Positions 17,166-27,044 are shown, counted from the stretch's first letter. The stretch is DNA of 64,000 bases from Antrihabitans stalactiti (GCF_012932915.1 NZ_VCQU01000003.1:124001-188000); one strand, 5' to 3'. Notes: generated from the sequence alone by a model not told the origin. Numbers and translations: made by a program.

Positions 17166-19061
17166 CTACTGGACGCGCTCGGAACGACGATCGAGGAACG
17201 GCAACGCGATCTTGCCGCCCGCCGATAGGAGTTTCGCGATCGCCTCCGGTGGCACCGGCCGCGACAGCAGGAAGCCCTGTGCCCGGTAGCAGCCCAACTC
17301 GAGCAGGGTCCGTGCCGCGATCTCCGTTTCGACACCCTCGGCAACGAGGTCCAGGCCGAACGAATCGGCCAGGCCCACAATCGATTTGACGATTGCACCG
17401 TCGTTGTCGTCGTGACCGAGCCGCCGGACGAATCCTTGGTCGACTTTCAGAGCACTCACGGTCAGCGCCTTGAGGTGAGAAAGGGAGCTGTAACCGGTAC
17501 CGAAGTCGTCGATCGCAACGGCGACACCGATCTTCCTGAGACCTTCGAGCGTGATCCGGGTGCGGACCATGTCCTGCACGACGACGTGTTCGGTGATCTC
17601 CAGGCAGATCGAGCTGCCCGCCAGGCCGAACTCCATCAGCACCGTCGCCACCGAAGCGACGAAATCGAGGCTGACCAGCTGTACGGGCGACACGTTGATT
17701 CGCATGACGAGATCGCCCGCGAGACCGTGCGATTTCCATTCCGCGAACTGCTTGCATGCCGCCCGGATCACCCATCGGCCGAGTTCACCGGCAAGGTTCG
17801 TCGCCTCGGCCACCTCGATGAACGTTCCCGGCAGCAGTAGGCCTCTCGTGGGGTGCTGCCACCGCACCAGCGCCTCGACGGCGAGAATCTCGCCCGTGCG
17901 CAAGTCGACTTCCGGCTGGTAGTGCAGCAGCAGGGCGTCGCTTTCGACGGCGTGCCGGAGGTTCAGCTCGATGTCGTCGCGCAGCGCGTAGAACGCGCGC
18001 ATCTCTTCGGTGAAGACCGCGATGCCGTTGCCACCTGCGCCCTTGGCCGCCATCACCGCTTGGTCCGCCTGGCGCAAGACGTCGGAGACCGACGACTCGC
18101 CGGGTATCCCGACCGCGACCCCGACACTCACGGTCCGGCTGACCTTTTCGACACCGAGCGAGACCCGCTCACTCACCAGTTGCCGGATCCGGTCGGCCTC
18201 CTTCTCGGCCCGCGCGCTGCTCATCGACAGCGACGGCACGATGACGAATTCGTCACCACCGAGACGGGCGATCATGTCTCGCGGATCGGTCTGATCGCGC
18301 AAGCGTTTGGCCAGCGCCTGAATGAACTGGTCACCGGCTGTGTGCCCGAGGAAGTCGTTGAGCGCCTTCAATCGGTCGAGGTCGATGTAGAGCGCGGCGA
18401 CCGGACCAGGTTGGCCAGGTTGCAGGCGTTCCTCCATGTATTCGATCAGCGCACGACGGTTCGAAAGTCCCGTCAGGTCGTCGTGCAGCGCGTGGTGACG
18501 CACGTGGTTCTCTGCCTCGATACGACCCTTCAACTGGGCAAACATCGCGGCGATCGCGCGCATGGCCGCGATCTCAGCCGCGTCGAATGCGCGGTCTCCG
18601 AACGTCGTCAAGCTGATGAAGCCGGTCGGCCGAGACCCGGACACCAGCGGCGTGGCCAGCACGGATGCTCCGATCACCGCAGCGACGGCCTCTTCTCCCC
18701 AGGCCAGTCGCGCAACCTCACGAACGGCAGCTTGATATCGCGCCGCCGTCTCGTCGTGCGGACGTGCGATGACCGGCGTCAACGAGTGCTCCAGCTGCTC
18801 GAACACCTCGTCGGCGTCGTAGAAGTACACAACAGCCATAGGATCCGGGTCGGGAACGACATCGCGCCGCGGCATCTCGGCGATCATGATGGACGCGCGA
18901 ATACCGTGATCGTTGTAGCGGAGGCAGGCGTGGTCGACTTCGAAATACCCGCGCAGCGTCTCGAGCACCTCTTCGGTCTCGGGAATCAATGACGGTGCGT
19001 CGATCGCCATCAACCGATTCGCGACCGACGTCACGAGCTCCTGCAGGCTAACGCGCCCCAT
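17166..19061 (-). CDS. GAF-GGDEF-EAL cyclic-di-GMP enzyme (Rv1354c-like)
   Basis: A 631-residue cytoplasmic protein: GAF-like sensor (about 1-180), GGDEF diguanylate cyclase (about 190-355) with intact signature LGGDEFVIV, and EAL phosphodiesterase (about 370-620) with EALVRW, IDDFGTGYSS and VAEGVET. Both catalytic signatures look complete, so it may make and break c-di-GMP. M. tuberculosis Rv1354c has the same architecture and sits beside the ThiF-like Rv1355c, as here. It starts 3 bp after the ThiF-like gene's stop, making it the last gene of a three-gene operon. Confidence 0.93.
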   Translation of the reverse strand: MGRVSLQELVTSVANRLMAIDAPSLIPETEEVLETLRGYFEVDHACLRYNDHGIRASIMIAEMPRRDVVPDPDPMAVVYFYDADEVFEQLEHSLTPVIARPHDETAARYQAAVREVARLAWGEEAVAAVIGASVLATPLVSGSRPTGFISLTTFGDRAFDAAEIAAMRAIAAMFAQLKGRIEAENHVRHHALHDDLTGLSNRRALIEYMEERLQPGQPGPVAALYIDLDRLKALNDFLGHTAGDQFIQALAKRLRDQTDPRDMIARLGGDEFVIVPSLSMSSARAEKEADRIRQLVSERVSLGVEKVSRTVSVGVAVGIPGESSVSDVLRQADQAVMAAKGAGGNGIAVFTEEMRAFYALRDDIELNLRHAVESDALLLHYQPEVDLRTGEILAVEALVRWQHPTRGLLLPGTFIEVAEATNLAGELGRWVIRAACKQFAEWKSHGLAGDLVMRINVSPVQLVSLDFVASVATVLMEFGLAGSSICLEITEHVVVQDMVRTRITLEGLRKIGVAVAIDDFGTGYSSLSHLKALTVSALKVDQGFVRRLGHDDNDGAIVKSIVGLADSFGLDLVAEGVETEIAARTLLELGCYRAQGFLLSRPVPPEAIAKLLSAGGKIALPFLDRRSERVQ

Positions 19062-19064
19062 AGC

Positions 19065-20129
19065 TCACCGTTCTCTCATTCCAGGTAACGGACGGGATTC
19101 GTCGCCAGTGCCGGAATCGATGGCATCGAGGGCAGCCGACAGATCGATGCTGGTCCTGCCCGACGGGAGTGGCTCGCCTCGGCCGATTCGTCGAACGGCG
19201 GCCGCGACGCTGGCGCCGCCCAGCGCGACATCACCGCCGAGTTGCGGCCACGTGGAGACCGTCTTTCCGACCTCGAGCATCGACGACACCATGCGGTCGG
19301 ACAGCTGCGATGGCGGAAGAATCCGAAATACGTGCGGCACCTTGTCCTCTGGGGACATGTCGGCGAACGAGGCGAAATCGAAGTCTGTCCCGAGCAGCCC
19401 GTTGAAATACGGCAACGTCGGGTCGAGGTCGTAGCGCTCGACGTCGAGTAGTCCGCGATCGCTGGTCTCCATGAGAATCGGAATTCCGCGAGCCGACGCA
19501 GCATCGCGAGCCAACACCTTGATATCGAGCGAGTCGCATTCCTCGATCATGATGTCGAGCCCGTCGCTGAACTCGTCGATGCTCTCTCGCGTAATTCCGC
19601 GCTGGTCCACGATCACCGACAGATACGGGTCCAGCTCGGCAATCCGCCGGGCGACGACGACCGCCTTGTTGACCCCTAGATCGAGCAACGTGCCGGGGAT
19701 GCGGTTGAGATTCGACAGTTCGATCTCGTCGAAGTCCGCGAGACGCAACTCCCCGCAGAGCCCTTCGAGGGCGAGGGTGTGCGCGATCGCGTGACCGACG
19801 CTCAGGCCGATCACGCCGATGGTCAGGGTGCCGAAGTGGTCCTGCTCCTCGGTGGTGATCTTGTTTCGGTTCCGGTCGAGACGAAGCCGGCGAAAGGATT
19901 TCGGACCGAGAATGCCGACACAGGTACGGCGCCACGAGTAGTAGACCCATCGCGAATCCTCGGCGAGCAGGTCGTCGGTCGGCGGCGGCGTGAGCTCCGT
20001 CAACCCCCTTCGCTGTTCGGCGCGGGTGTCGACGAATTCGACGTGCGGGTCTGCCCGGAGCTCGTCGAGAAAGGCCATGTCCGAATCCAATGACTCATCG
20101 AGAATTCGGCCGCGGTACTCGAGATTCAC
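19065..20129 (-). CDS. ThiF/MoeB/HesA-type E1-like adenylyltransferase (Rv1355c family, short form)
   Basis: A 354-residue protein with a ThiF-type nucleotide-binding core from about residue 95. The glycine motif reads [13 protein letters not shown], followed by [13 protein letters not shown] with the Asp and Arg typical of ATP binding in E1 enzymes. I see no CxxC zinc pairs and no clear catalytic Cys. From memory, M. tuberculosis Rv1355c (MoeY) is about twice as long with a further C-terminal domain, which is absent here. No ubiquitin-like partner gene is adjacent. Its start overlaps the stop of the upstream gene by 4 bp. Confidence 0.85.
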   Translation of the reverse strand: MNLEYRGRILDESLDSDMAFLDELRADPHVEFVDTRAEQRRGLTELTPPPTDDLLAEDSRWVYYSWRRTCVGILGPKSFRRLRLDRNRNKITTEEQDHFGTLTIGVIGLSVGHAIAHTLALEGLCGELRLADFDEIELSNLNRIPGTLLDLGVNKAVVVARRIAELDPYLSVIVDQRGITRESIDEFSDGLDIMIEECDSLDIKVLARDAASARGIPILMETSDRGLLDVERYDLDPTLPYFNGLLGTDFDFASFADMSPEDKVPHVFRILPPSQLSDRMVSSMLEVGKTVSTWPQLGGDVALGGASVAAAVRRIGRGEPLPSGRTSIDLSAALDAIDSGTGDESRPLPGMRER

Positions 20130-20830
20130 TGCTCGCTCGCTTTCGATGGCCGCAGCTGCACGATCTCACGTAGCAGGCCGGGAAGCCGTTCCGGCGCGAC
20201 GTGATCGACGAAAGTATTTCTGTCCCACCACAGCGGCGTCGCCGTGTAGCGGTCGGACGGGTAGGGCGACGTCGGCAGATCCGCGGGTTCCTTGACGGCG
20301 CCAACGGACTTCCATTGTTGCCGTTGGCTTTCGACGCCGACGATCGCGACGATGTACTGCGCGGGCAGCATGCCCATCGGTGCGACTACGGCGACGCGCA
20401 GGAGCGCCTCCGACAGGGCCGCGCGATCGCGGGCATCGTCGGACACGAATGCACCCTTCAGTTCTACGACACCGGCGGGAATACGGTCTGCGACGAGGCG
20501 ATGTAGCTCGGCGCGGCCGGGCTGGCCGTCCCACATGTGCACAGCGGGCGCATCGTCGGCAGACTCGTGCGCCTGCATACGAATCCCTGCTACCAGCTCG
20601 GAACGCTCGTCGATGGCGACGGCAAAGAGGGTCGTGGACCGACCGTCGCGGATGAGGTCGAGCTCGAACGCACCCTCGACGCCGTGCTTGCGATAACCCT
20701 CGTAGGCGGACTGTAGGTACTGCTCCCACAATTCGGGGTCGCTCGCTGGGCTTGCGACGACCATGCGGTACTCAGTTCCGGCGATCCGATACGACTGGTG
20801 GGCGGCGAGCTGAGGGTGCAATGCAGTCAT
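20126..20830 (-). CDS. Acyltransferase-like protein (possible GNAT / N-acyl amino acid synthase fold)
   Basis: A 234-residue cytoplasmic protein from ATG 20830 (AGGAC upstream); an alternative ATG at 20875 adds 15 residues. The segment around residues 30-120 (tail of an N-terminal helix, then ...TTLFAVAID...LVAGIRMQ) resembles the GNAT-type fold of autoinducer or N-acyl amino acid synthases, but I cannot confirm this by eye. It is the first gene of the operon with the ThiF-like and GGDEF-EAL genes, overlapping the ThiF-like start by 4 bp. Function unknown; the acyltransferase label is tentative. Confidence 0.6.
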   Translation of the reverse strand: MTALHPQLAAHQSYRIAGTEYRMVVASPASDPELWEQYLQSAYEGYRKHGVEGAFELDLIRDGRSTTLFAVAIDERSELVAGIRMQAHESADDAPAVHMWDGQPGRAELHRLVADRIPAGVVELKGAFVSDDARDRAALSEALLRVAVVAPMGMLPAQYIVAIVGVESQRQQWKSVGAVKEPADLPTSPYPSDRYTATPLWWDRNTFVDHVAPERLPGLLREIVQLRPSKASEQ

Positions 20831-21008
20831 TGACGTCCTATCAGATCCGATTCCTGCAGCACTATGTTGCGCCATGCTTACCCAGGGCAACAACCTAGTT
20901 GATCAATCCTCAGTCAGAGTCGACTCCTCATGCCCGGGATTCGCCGAGATTCGTGTCACGCGGACGCAAGTCGTCTCTCTCCGCGGGTCGCTGTGTCACA
21001 GTGGACTA

Positions 21009-21464
21009 ATGATCCTGAAGAAGTCGGATTCCGCCCGCGTCGACGACGTCCTGCTCGCCGAAGATGCCGCGACCCCGCTCACCTATTCCAGTGCGCTGCG
21101 TCAGACCGGCGGCGGTGTGCTGTCGATCGCCAAGGGTTCGGGTGGACTCGGTCTGCTCCTGGCCAAACACAGTTACTCCCTCGCCAAGAAGGGCATCGCG
21201 AAGGCGCGCGAATCGGGCGCCGACCTCGCAGCCCTCGCCTCGGTCGACGATGTTGCACCAGCCAAATCGAGCTCAGGACGTCGAAACAAGCTGCTCGCCG
21301 GCGGAGCCGTGGCAGCAGCGCTCGCCGCAGGAGCAGCAGTGTTCCGTTGGTCGCGGCAGCGCTCGACACCGCAGCCCCCGGCCGAGGCGCCGCCGACACT
21401 CGGTCCGTCGGCGAACGGCTCAGCGCCGAGCACCCAGCAGGCAGACGCGTCCGCCCAATCCTGA
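21009..21464 (+). CDS. cwsA: CwsA-like cell wall/division membrane protein
   Basis: A 151-residue protein from ATG 21009. A soluble or amphipathic N-terminal half is followed by one transmembrane helix (about 98-114: Ala/Gly-rich) and a Pro/Ser-rich C-terminal tail. That topology, the size and the position between ppiA and the gyrase side of the cluster fit CwsA (Rv0008c), a CrgA partner in mycobacterial division and pole growth. Primary sequence identity is low, so the name rests largely on synteny and layout. It converges on the MMPL gene with 2 bp between stops. Confidence 0.6.
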   Translation: MILKKSDSARVDDVLLAEDAATPLTYSSALRQTGGGVLSIAKGSGGLGLLLAKHSYSLAKKGIAKARESGADLAALASVDDVAPAKSSSGRRNKLLAGGAVAAALAAGAAVFRWSRQRSTPQPPAEAPPTLGPSANGSAPSTQQADASAQS

Positions 21465-21466
21465 CG

Positions 21467-23704
21467 TCAGTCTTTTCCGGCCGCCAACTTCGACGGCCAC
21501 CAGATCTTCTTGCCGATGTCGTGTGCCAGCGCGGGAACGAGAATGCTGCGCACGATGATCGTGTCGAGTAGAACGCCGAACGAGACCGCGAAGCCGATCT
21601 CGGCGAACCCGACAACAGGAACGACCGACAGCATCGCGAACGTTGCGGCCAGCACGGCGCCGGCAGAGGTGATGACGCCGCCGGTGACCGCTAGTCCACG
21701 CCTGATTCCGTCGCGCGTCCCGTGCACGGCGGTTTCCTCCCGTACGCGCGTCATCAGGAAGATGTTGTAGTCGATTCCGAGCGCCACCAGGAAGACGAAC
21801 GCGAACAGCGGGAAACCTTGGTCTGCGCCCGCGAAGCCGAACAGTTCCGAGAACGCAAAGCCACTCACGCCTAGCGCGGCGGCAAACGAAAGTACGACCG
21901 AGGCAATCAGCAACAGCGGCGCGACCAGAGCCCGTAGCAGGATCGCCAAGACGATGAAGATGACGATCAGCACGATCGGGATGATCAGATTGCGGTCGTG
22001 GATCGCCGCTTCGTGGACGTCGACAACGGCGGCGGAGTTGCCACCGACCAACGCGTCGGCACCCGGCACGGCGTGCAACACCTCACGCAACCGGTCCACT
22101 GTCGCCTCGGCAGCCGGCGAATCCGGTGAGTCCGCCAACAGCGCGGTGATCACGGTCCGGCCGTCGACCGGCTCGACGAGGAGGTTCTCCGGCGGGCACC
22201 CTGCCGGTAGGTCCGGCAGGGTGGCAGAGCCGAACTGCTCGAGCAGCTTGGCCGCCTTTGTCGGGTCGATTTGGACGCAGACCGAACCCGGCTTGGTCGA
22301 AATGCCTTCGACCTTCGACGTCGCGTCGATGACGGCCTGCCGCTGTGCATCGTTTGCCACGATCACAGCGGGGGCACCGGCCCCCTTGTCGAACTTCGCG
22401 TCGTAGATTTCCTGGCCGACGACAGCGGGCGGTCGGTTGGTGAAGCTCTCCTGGATCGTCAGGCCGCCTGTATCGAGGAAGCCGATCAGTCCGATTCCGA
22501 TCAGCAGAACGATCGTCGAGCCAACCCACGCCACCCGACGGCGACGGACCACTGTCTCGGAAATCCGGCCCCAGAGACCATGCGTCGAAATGTCGACGGC
22601 GTGGTCGGTCTTCGGTCGGCGCGGCCAGAACACCCAGCGACCTGCGGCGGCGAGGACGACGGGCAAGAACGTCATCATCACAAGGACCGTGCAGGCGATG
22701 CCGATCGCACCGACTGGCCCCAGACCCCGGTTTGCTCCCAATTCGGAAAACGACAGGCAGAGCAAACCCGCAATGACAGTGCCTGCCGATGCGATGATGG
22801 CCGCCGCGGTTTCGCGCCAGGCTTTGACCATCGCGTCGAAGCGGCTCTCGTACTCGTGCAGTTCTTCGCGATATCGGGATATCAACAGCAGCGCGTAATC
22901 GGTTCCCGCGCCGATGATCAGGACGAACAGAATGCCTTCGGTCTGACCGTTGACGGTGACGAGGTCGGCGTCGGCGAGGAAGTAGACGATCATCGACGAC
23001 AGACCGATGGCGACGACCGACGCCAGGATCGGGAAGAACCAGAGGATCGGCGAGCGGTACACGAGCAAGAGAATCAGGATGACGACGCCGAGTGCCACGA
23101 ACAACAGAACGCCGTCGAGCCCCGCGAGCGCATCGATGAACGCGGTGAACAGGCCACCGGCCCCCGCCGGGTACACCTCCAGACCGTCGGTTCCTTCAAT
23201 GGTTGCCTTCGCGGCATCCATGACGTTCTGCTCGGTTTTGGCGACATCCTCGCCGGTCAGCGAGACGCCCTCGGCTTTCGCGAGCAGCGGCACGAACAGC
23301 GAAGCAGCTGTCCCATCTTTCGAGTACTGCGGCGGCAGAAGTCCTGGCTTGTCGATCCCTTCAATGCCCTTGATCGCTGCGACCGCGTTGGCAATCCTGC
23401 TCTTGTCGTCCGCGGTCAAGCCCGAATCGCGCTGAAACACAACGAAGCCGGGAAAGGTCTGGACCGGGATGAACTTCTCGAACTCTTCGCTGGCTTTCGT
23501 CGACTCCGCGGTCTTAGGCAGCCATGCGGCGTTGTCGTTCTTCTGCACCTCGGTCAGCTTGGCTTGGTAACTCATACCGAACCCGCCAATCAACAAGGCG
23601 AGCAACGCGACCGCGAGGACCGTGAAAACGGGCCATCCTCGCGCAATTCGGTGGCGTTTCTGCGCGCTCTGCCCTTGCGTTTCCTCGACTAGTTCGCTCG
23701 CCAT
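21467..23704 (-). CDS. MMPL/RND family transporter
   Basis: A 745-residue transporter from ATG 23704, which follows GGAGGGG; an upstream in-frame start at 23761 lacks such a site. There are two repeats, each with one helix, a large extracytoplasmic loop and five or six helices. Each repeat carries the proton-relay motif (IGAGTDYALLL and VALGIDYNIFL). MMPL proteins export lipids or small molecules in Mycobacteriales; the YdfJ-like size suggests a general or drug-type exporter. The substrate is unknown. Confidence 0.92.
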   Translation of the reverse strand: MASELVEETQGQSAQKRHRIARGWPVFTVLAVALLALLIGGFGMSYQAKLTEVQKNDNAAWLPKTAESTKASEEFEKFIPVQTFPGFVVFQRDSGLTADDKSRIANAVAAIKGIEGIDKPGLLPPQYSKDGTAASLFVPLLAKAEGVSLTGEDVAKTEQNVMDAAKATIEGTDGLEVYPAGAGGLFTAFIDALAGLDGVLLFVALGVVILILLLVYRSPILWFFPILASVVAIGLSSMIVYFLADADLVTVNGQTEGILFVLIIGAGTDYALLLISRYREELHEYESRFDAMVKAWRETAAAIIASAGTVIAGLLCLSFSELGANRGLGPVGAIGIACTVLVMMTFLPVVLAAAGRWVFWPRRPKTDHAVDISTHGLWGRISETVVRRRRVAWVGSTIVLLIGIGLIGFLDTGGLTIQESFTNRPPAVVGQEIYDAKFDKGAGAPAVIVANDAQRQAVIDATSKVEGISTKPGSVCVQIDPTKAAKLLEQFGSATLPDLPAGCPPENLLVEPVDGRTVITALLADSPDSPAAEATVDRLREVLHAVPGADALVGGNSAAVVDVHEAAIHDRNLIIPIVLIVIFIVLAILLRALVAPLLLIASVVLSFAAALGVSGFAFSELFGFAGADQGFPLFAFVFLVALGIDYNIFLMTRVREETAVHGTRDGIRRGLAVTGGVITSAGAVLAATFAMLSVVPVVGFAEIGFAVSFGVLLDTIIVRSILVPALAHDIGKKIWWPSKLAAGKD

Positions 23705-23806
23705 AATGCGCCCCTCCGACCGGTCGACCATGTCGGTCGTCAGCGTATCGGGAGGGCGCAAAACCGCCCATCAGGCGACCAGTGAAATGCCACCCGCGCC
23801 GCACTT

Positions 23807-23831
23807 GCGGGCACTTCGATCGAGTGCCCGC
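23807..23831 (-). terminator. Hairpin between ABC exporter operon and MMPL gene
   Basis: GCGGGCACT (23807-23815) pairs with AGTGCCCGC (23823-23831) across a 7-base loop. The hairpin lies downstream of the ABC permease stop on the minus strand. There is no T-tract, so termination is inferred. Confidence 0.45.
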
Positions 23832-23900
23832 ACGTGCACGGCGATGTCGTCGACGCCTACGTCAGGTTCTTCATTGACGCTGGCTTCTTCCCGAAGCCGA

Positions 23901-24704
23901 CTACCGACTGACGGCCTTCTGGTACTGCCTGATCGAGAGCGGAACGAAGATCGCCAGGATCACGACGATCCACATCAGCGTCGTGAACACCGGATGCTGC
24001 AGTGGCCAGGCATCCGGCGGCGGCATCGACGGATCGATGTTGCCGAACTTCACCCGCGCTGCCTGCGTGAGTGCCGAAACCGGATTCCATTCGGCAATCG
24101 TCTTCAGCACGGTCGGCATGTTGTCGATCGGCACGAACGTATTGGCGACGAATGTCAGCGGGAAGATGACCATGAAGGTCGCGTTGTTGAACACCTCGGG
24201 GGTCCGAATGAGCAGACCGACCGTGGCCATCATCCACGAGACCGCGTACGCGAACAGCAGCAACAGCGCGAACCCGACGATCGCGTCGAGTGCGCCTTCA
24301 CGCATCCGCCACCCGACCACGAGCCCGGTCAGCGCCATTACGACAAGACTGATCACGTTGATCGCAACGTCACTCGTCGTACGACCGACGAGCACCGCCG
24401 ACGGTGCCATCGGTAGGGAACGGAACCGGTCGATGATTCCCTTCTGGATATCTTCGGCCATACCCAATCCGGTCCAGGTGCCGCCGAAGATGACCGTCTG
24501 GACGAAGATTCCGGGAATCAGAAATTCGCGGTACGAAACTCCGGGATTTGAAATCGCGCTGCCCATCACATAGGCGAACAGCAGGATGAACATGATCGGC
24601 GACAACGTCGTGAAGACCAGCAGGTCCGGCACTCGTTTGATCCGAATGAGATTCCGCTTGGCGATTGTGATGCCGTCGGTGGCGGCCATGACTACTGCGT
24701 TCAT
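23901..24704 (-). CDS. ABC-2 type transporter permease (DrrB-like)
   Basis: A 267-residue permease with six predicted helices and an ABC-2 core (segment FRSLPMAPSAVLVGRT is typical of DrrB-like daunorubicin-resistance permeases). The ATG at 24704 overlaps the ATP-binding gene's stop by 4 bp, so the two form one exporter. An apparent 618-residue frame running through to 25757 is a fusion with a shadow frame of the ATPase gene and is not real. Confidence 0.93.
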   Translation of the reverse strand: MNAVVMAATDGITIAKRNLIRIKRVPDLLVFTTLSPIMFILLFAYVMGSAISNPGVSYREFLIPGIFVQTVIFGGTWTGLGMAEDIQKGIIDRFRSLPMAPSAVLVGRTTSDVAINVISLVVMALTGLVVGWRMREGALDAIVGFALLLLFAYAVSWMMATVGLLIRTPEVFNNATFMVIFPLTFVANTFVPIDNMPTVLKTIAEWNPVSALTQAARVKFGNIDPSMPPPDAWPLQHPVFTTLMWIVVILAIFVPLSIRQYQKAVSR

Positions 24705-25687
24705 CGTGCAAGCTCCTTCACGGTGACGTCGTCTTCGCCGACCTTCTCCTCGGCTTCGTGGCCGGTGAGGGACAAGAACACATCGTCGAGAGTCGGGCGT
24801 CTCAGCCCGACATCCCGGACCTTCACCCCTTCCGACGACAGGCGGCCCAATGCGTCGACTAGCGACTGCGACCCGTCGGTCACGGGAATGGTGATCTTTC
24901 GGATGTTGGCATCGATCTGAATGTCGCCGACCGCCAGCGACGACAGCGCTTGACGCGCCGTCTCGAGATCCGCCGAGTCGTTCACAGTGAGCTCGATACG
25001 CTCGCCGCCGATCTGGTCCTTCAGCTGATCGGATGTGCCGAGCGCAATGACCTTGCCATGGTCGATGACGGCGATCTTGTCCGCCAGTCGATCTGCTTCC
25101 TCCATGTACTGGCTTGTCAGAAGCAGCGTGGTGCCGGCGGCGACCAACTCGTCGATGACATCCCACAACCCGAGCCGGGCACGGGGATCCAGCCCGGTAG
25201 TCGGCTCGTCGAGAAACAGGACCGGCGGGTTCGCCACCAGGGCGCCCGCAAGGTCGAGCCTGCGCCGCATGCCGCCGGAATAGCCCTTGACCGGACGGTC
25301 GCCGGCATCGACAAGATCGAATTGCTCGAGCAGTTCCCTCGCTCGTACCTTGGCGCGTTTGGTGCCCAGGTGATACAGGCGACCGACCAGCTCCAGATTC
25401 TCTGCGCCCGTGAGGTATTCGTCGACAGCGGCGTACTGCCCGGAAGCTCCGATGCGAGCACGTAACTCGCGCGCATCTTTCACGACATCGAGGCCCACCA
25501 CACTCGCGTGCCCTTCGGTCGGACGAATGAGTGTCGTGAGCACTCTGACCGTGGTCGTCTTGCCTGCTCCGTTCGGCCCGAGCAGGGCGAGCACCGTGCC
25601 CTCTGGGACAACCAGATCGAGGCCGTCGAGGGCGACTACTTTTCCGTATCTTTTGACGAGCCCTTCCGCCACTATCGCGTCTGGCAT
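24701..25687 (-). CDS. ABC transporter ATP-binding protein (DrrA family)
   Basis: A 328-residue ATPase with Walker A (GPNGAGKTTT), Q-loop, signature YSGGMRRRLDLA, Walker B (VLFLDEPTTGLDP) and H-loop region. A C-terminal ~100-residue extension is typical of DrrA drug and lipid exporters. It powers the permease encoded immediately downstream. A GGAAGAG site precedes the ATG. Confidence 0.95.
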   Translation of the reverse strand: MPDAIVAEGLVKRYGKVVALDGLDLVVPEGTVLALLGPNGAGKTTTVRVLTTLIRPTEGHASVVGLDVVKDARELRARIGASGQYAAVDEYLTGAENLELVGRLYHLGTKRAKVRARELLEQFDLVDAGDRPVKGYSGGMRRRLDLAGALVANPPVLFLDEPTTGLDPRARLGLWDVIDELVAAGTTLLLTSQYMEEADRLADKIAVIDHGKVIALGTSDQLKDQIGGERIELTVNDSADLETARQALSSLAVGDIQIDANIRKITIPVTDGSQSLVDALGRLSSEGVKVRDVGLRRPTLDDVFLSLTGHEAEEKVGEDDVTVKELAR

Positions 25688-25800
25688 GCTCTTCCTCCCG
25701 ATAGGTACATATCCATGCGACGTCTAGTGGCGACAGTATTGCCGAAGCTACCGACACGCATCTGAATTCCGTTTTACTACCGCTTTACCAATGTCGCGAC

Positions 25801-27006
25801 TCAATCCGGCAGCATCGGCACCACCATTCCCTGATCGCGTCCCAGCAGGACCGCGCGCGTGACCGCCGCGGTACCGAACCGATCCCGCAAGCTGTCGATG
25901 GTCACGTCGAGTGCGCCGTTCGCATCGGCGTCGAACGGAAGCGCCAGTTGAACTGCGTCGTCGTTTTCCAGGTTCGTCAGTGACAAGCCGATCAATGTTA
26001 GGCCTCGCTCACCGATCATCGGCGTCGCACCGGCGACCAAGCGCCGCGCGACTCCTAGAATCGCGTCGTTGCGCGCGGTCGATTCGTACAACGTGTGGGA
26101 CCTCGTGGCGCGGGTGAAATCGTCGAAGCGCATGCGCAACACCACAGTTCGAGATACCCGATGGGCAGCGCGCAATCGCTTGCCCAACCGTTCGACGATG
26201 CCGACGACGATGGCGTCGATGTCTTCCGCCGATTTCGGGCGCCTACCCAACGCGCGCTGCGAGCCGATCGATCGACGACGACGCCCTACATGAACGGGTC
26301 GTGGATCGCGCGCCCACGACAGATCGTGCAAGTGCCGCCCGGCACCACCGCCGAGCATCGAGACCAATACCGTCTCGCCCACATCGGCCATCTCACCGAT
26401 CGTCCGGATGCCGTGATCGTGCAGCTTGCGCGCCGTGACGGCGCCAACGCCACACAACCGCTCGACCGGCAGCGGATGGAGAAACTTCAGCTCGCCCCCC
26501 GGCGGCACCAGCAACAAGCCATCCGGCTTCGCGACTGCACTGGCGACCTTCGCGAGGAACTTCGTACTCGCTATACCGACGGTGATCGGCAGCCCGACCT
26601 CGTCGCGGACGCGCTCGCGAAGGCGTTGCCCGATGTCGGCCGCAGGGCCGGCGATGCGACGCAAGCCGCCGACGTCGAGGAACGCTTCGTCGATAGAAAT
26701 GCCTTCTACCAGCGGCGTCGTGTCCCGAAAGATCTCGAAGACCGCTTTGCTCGCATCCGAGTAGGCCGAGAAGCGCGGATGGACCACGACCGCTTGCGGG
26801 CAGAGCCGCAGGGCATCGCGGCCGTTCATTGGCGTCCGAATTCCGAAAGCCTTGGCTTCGTAGCTCGCGGCGAGTACGACTCCCCCGCCGACGATCACGG
26901 GCCGACCGCGCAGCGAGGAATCGTCTCGTTGCTCGACCGAGGCGTAGAACGAGTCGAGATCTGCGTGCAGGATGCTCGCCTCGGTTCGCGGTGTGGACAC
27001 GAACAT
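25801..27006 (-). CDS. dinB: DNA polymerase IV (Y-family)
   Basis: A 401-residue translesion polymerase. Catalytic carboxylates lie in ADLDSFYASVEQ and SIDEAFLD, followed by the thumb helix-hairpin-helix region (LCGVGAVTARKL) and a little-finger domain. The C-terminus contains QLALPF, which resembles a beta-clamp-binding peptide. The ATG at 27006 lies inside a LexA-type palindrome; GTG two codons downstream is an alternative start. It is preceded by a 72-codon gene whose stop is 38 bp upstream, so the two may be co-transcribed. Confidence 0.93.
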   Translation of the reverse strand: MFVSTPRTEASILHADLDSFYASVEQRDDSSLRGRPVIVGGGVVLAASYEAKAFGIRTPMNGRDALRLCPQAVVVHPRFSAYSDASKAVFEIFRDTTPLVEGISIDEAFLDVGGLRRIAGPAADIGQRLRERVRDEVGLPITVGIASTKFLAKVASAVAKPDGLLLVPPGGELKFLHPLPVERLCGVGAVTARKLHDHGIRTIGEMADVGETVLVSMLGGGAGRHLHDLSWARDPRPVHVGRRRRSIGSQRALGRRPKSAEDIDAIVVGIVERLGKRLRAAHRVSRTVVLRMRFDDFTRATRSHTLYESTARNDAILGVARRLVAGATPMIGERGLTLIGLSLTNLENDDAVQLALPFDADANGALDVTIDSLRDRFGTAAVTRAVLLGRDQGMVVPMLPD

Positions 27007-27013
27007 ATGTTCG
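27000..27013. promoter_or_regulatory. LexA (SOS) box overlapping the dinB start codon
   Basis: CGAACATATGTTCG is a perfect palindrome and fits the actinobacterial LexA consensus CGAAC-N4-GTTCG. The dinB ATG lies in its centre (27004-27006). LexA bound here would block transcription of dinB from any promoter in the short upstream gap or in the 72-codon gene. Confidence 0.75.
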
Positions 27014-27044
27014 CATCGACCACCGACACGTCTGCCAGATCGAG

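Noticed and set aside
22271-23692. 473-codon plus-strand frame opposite the MMPL transporter
   Set aside because: Strongly His/Arg/Asp-rich, no ribosome site, and antisense to a transporter with paired MMPL motifs.
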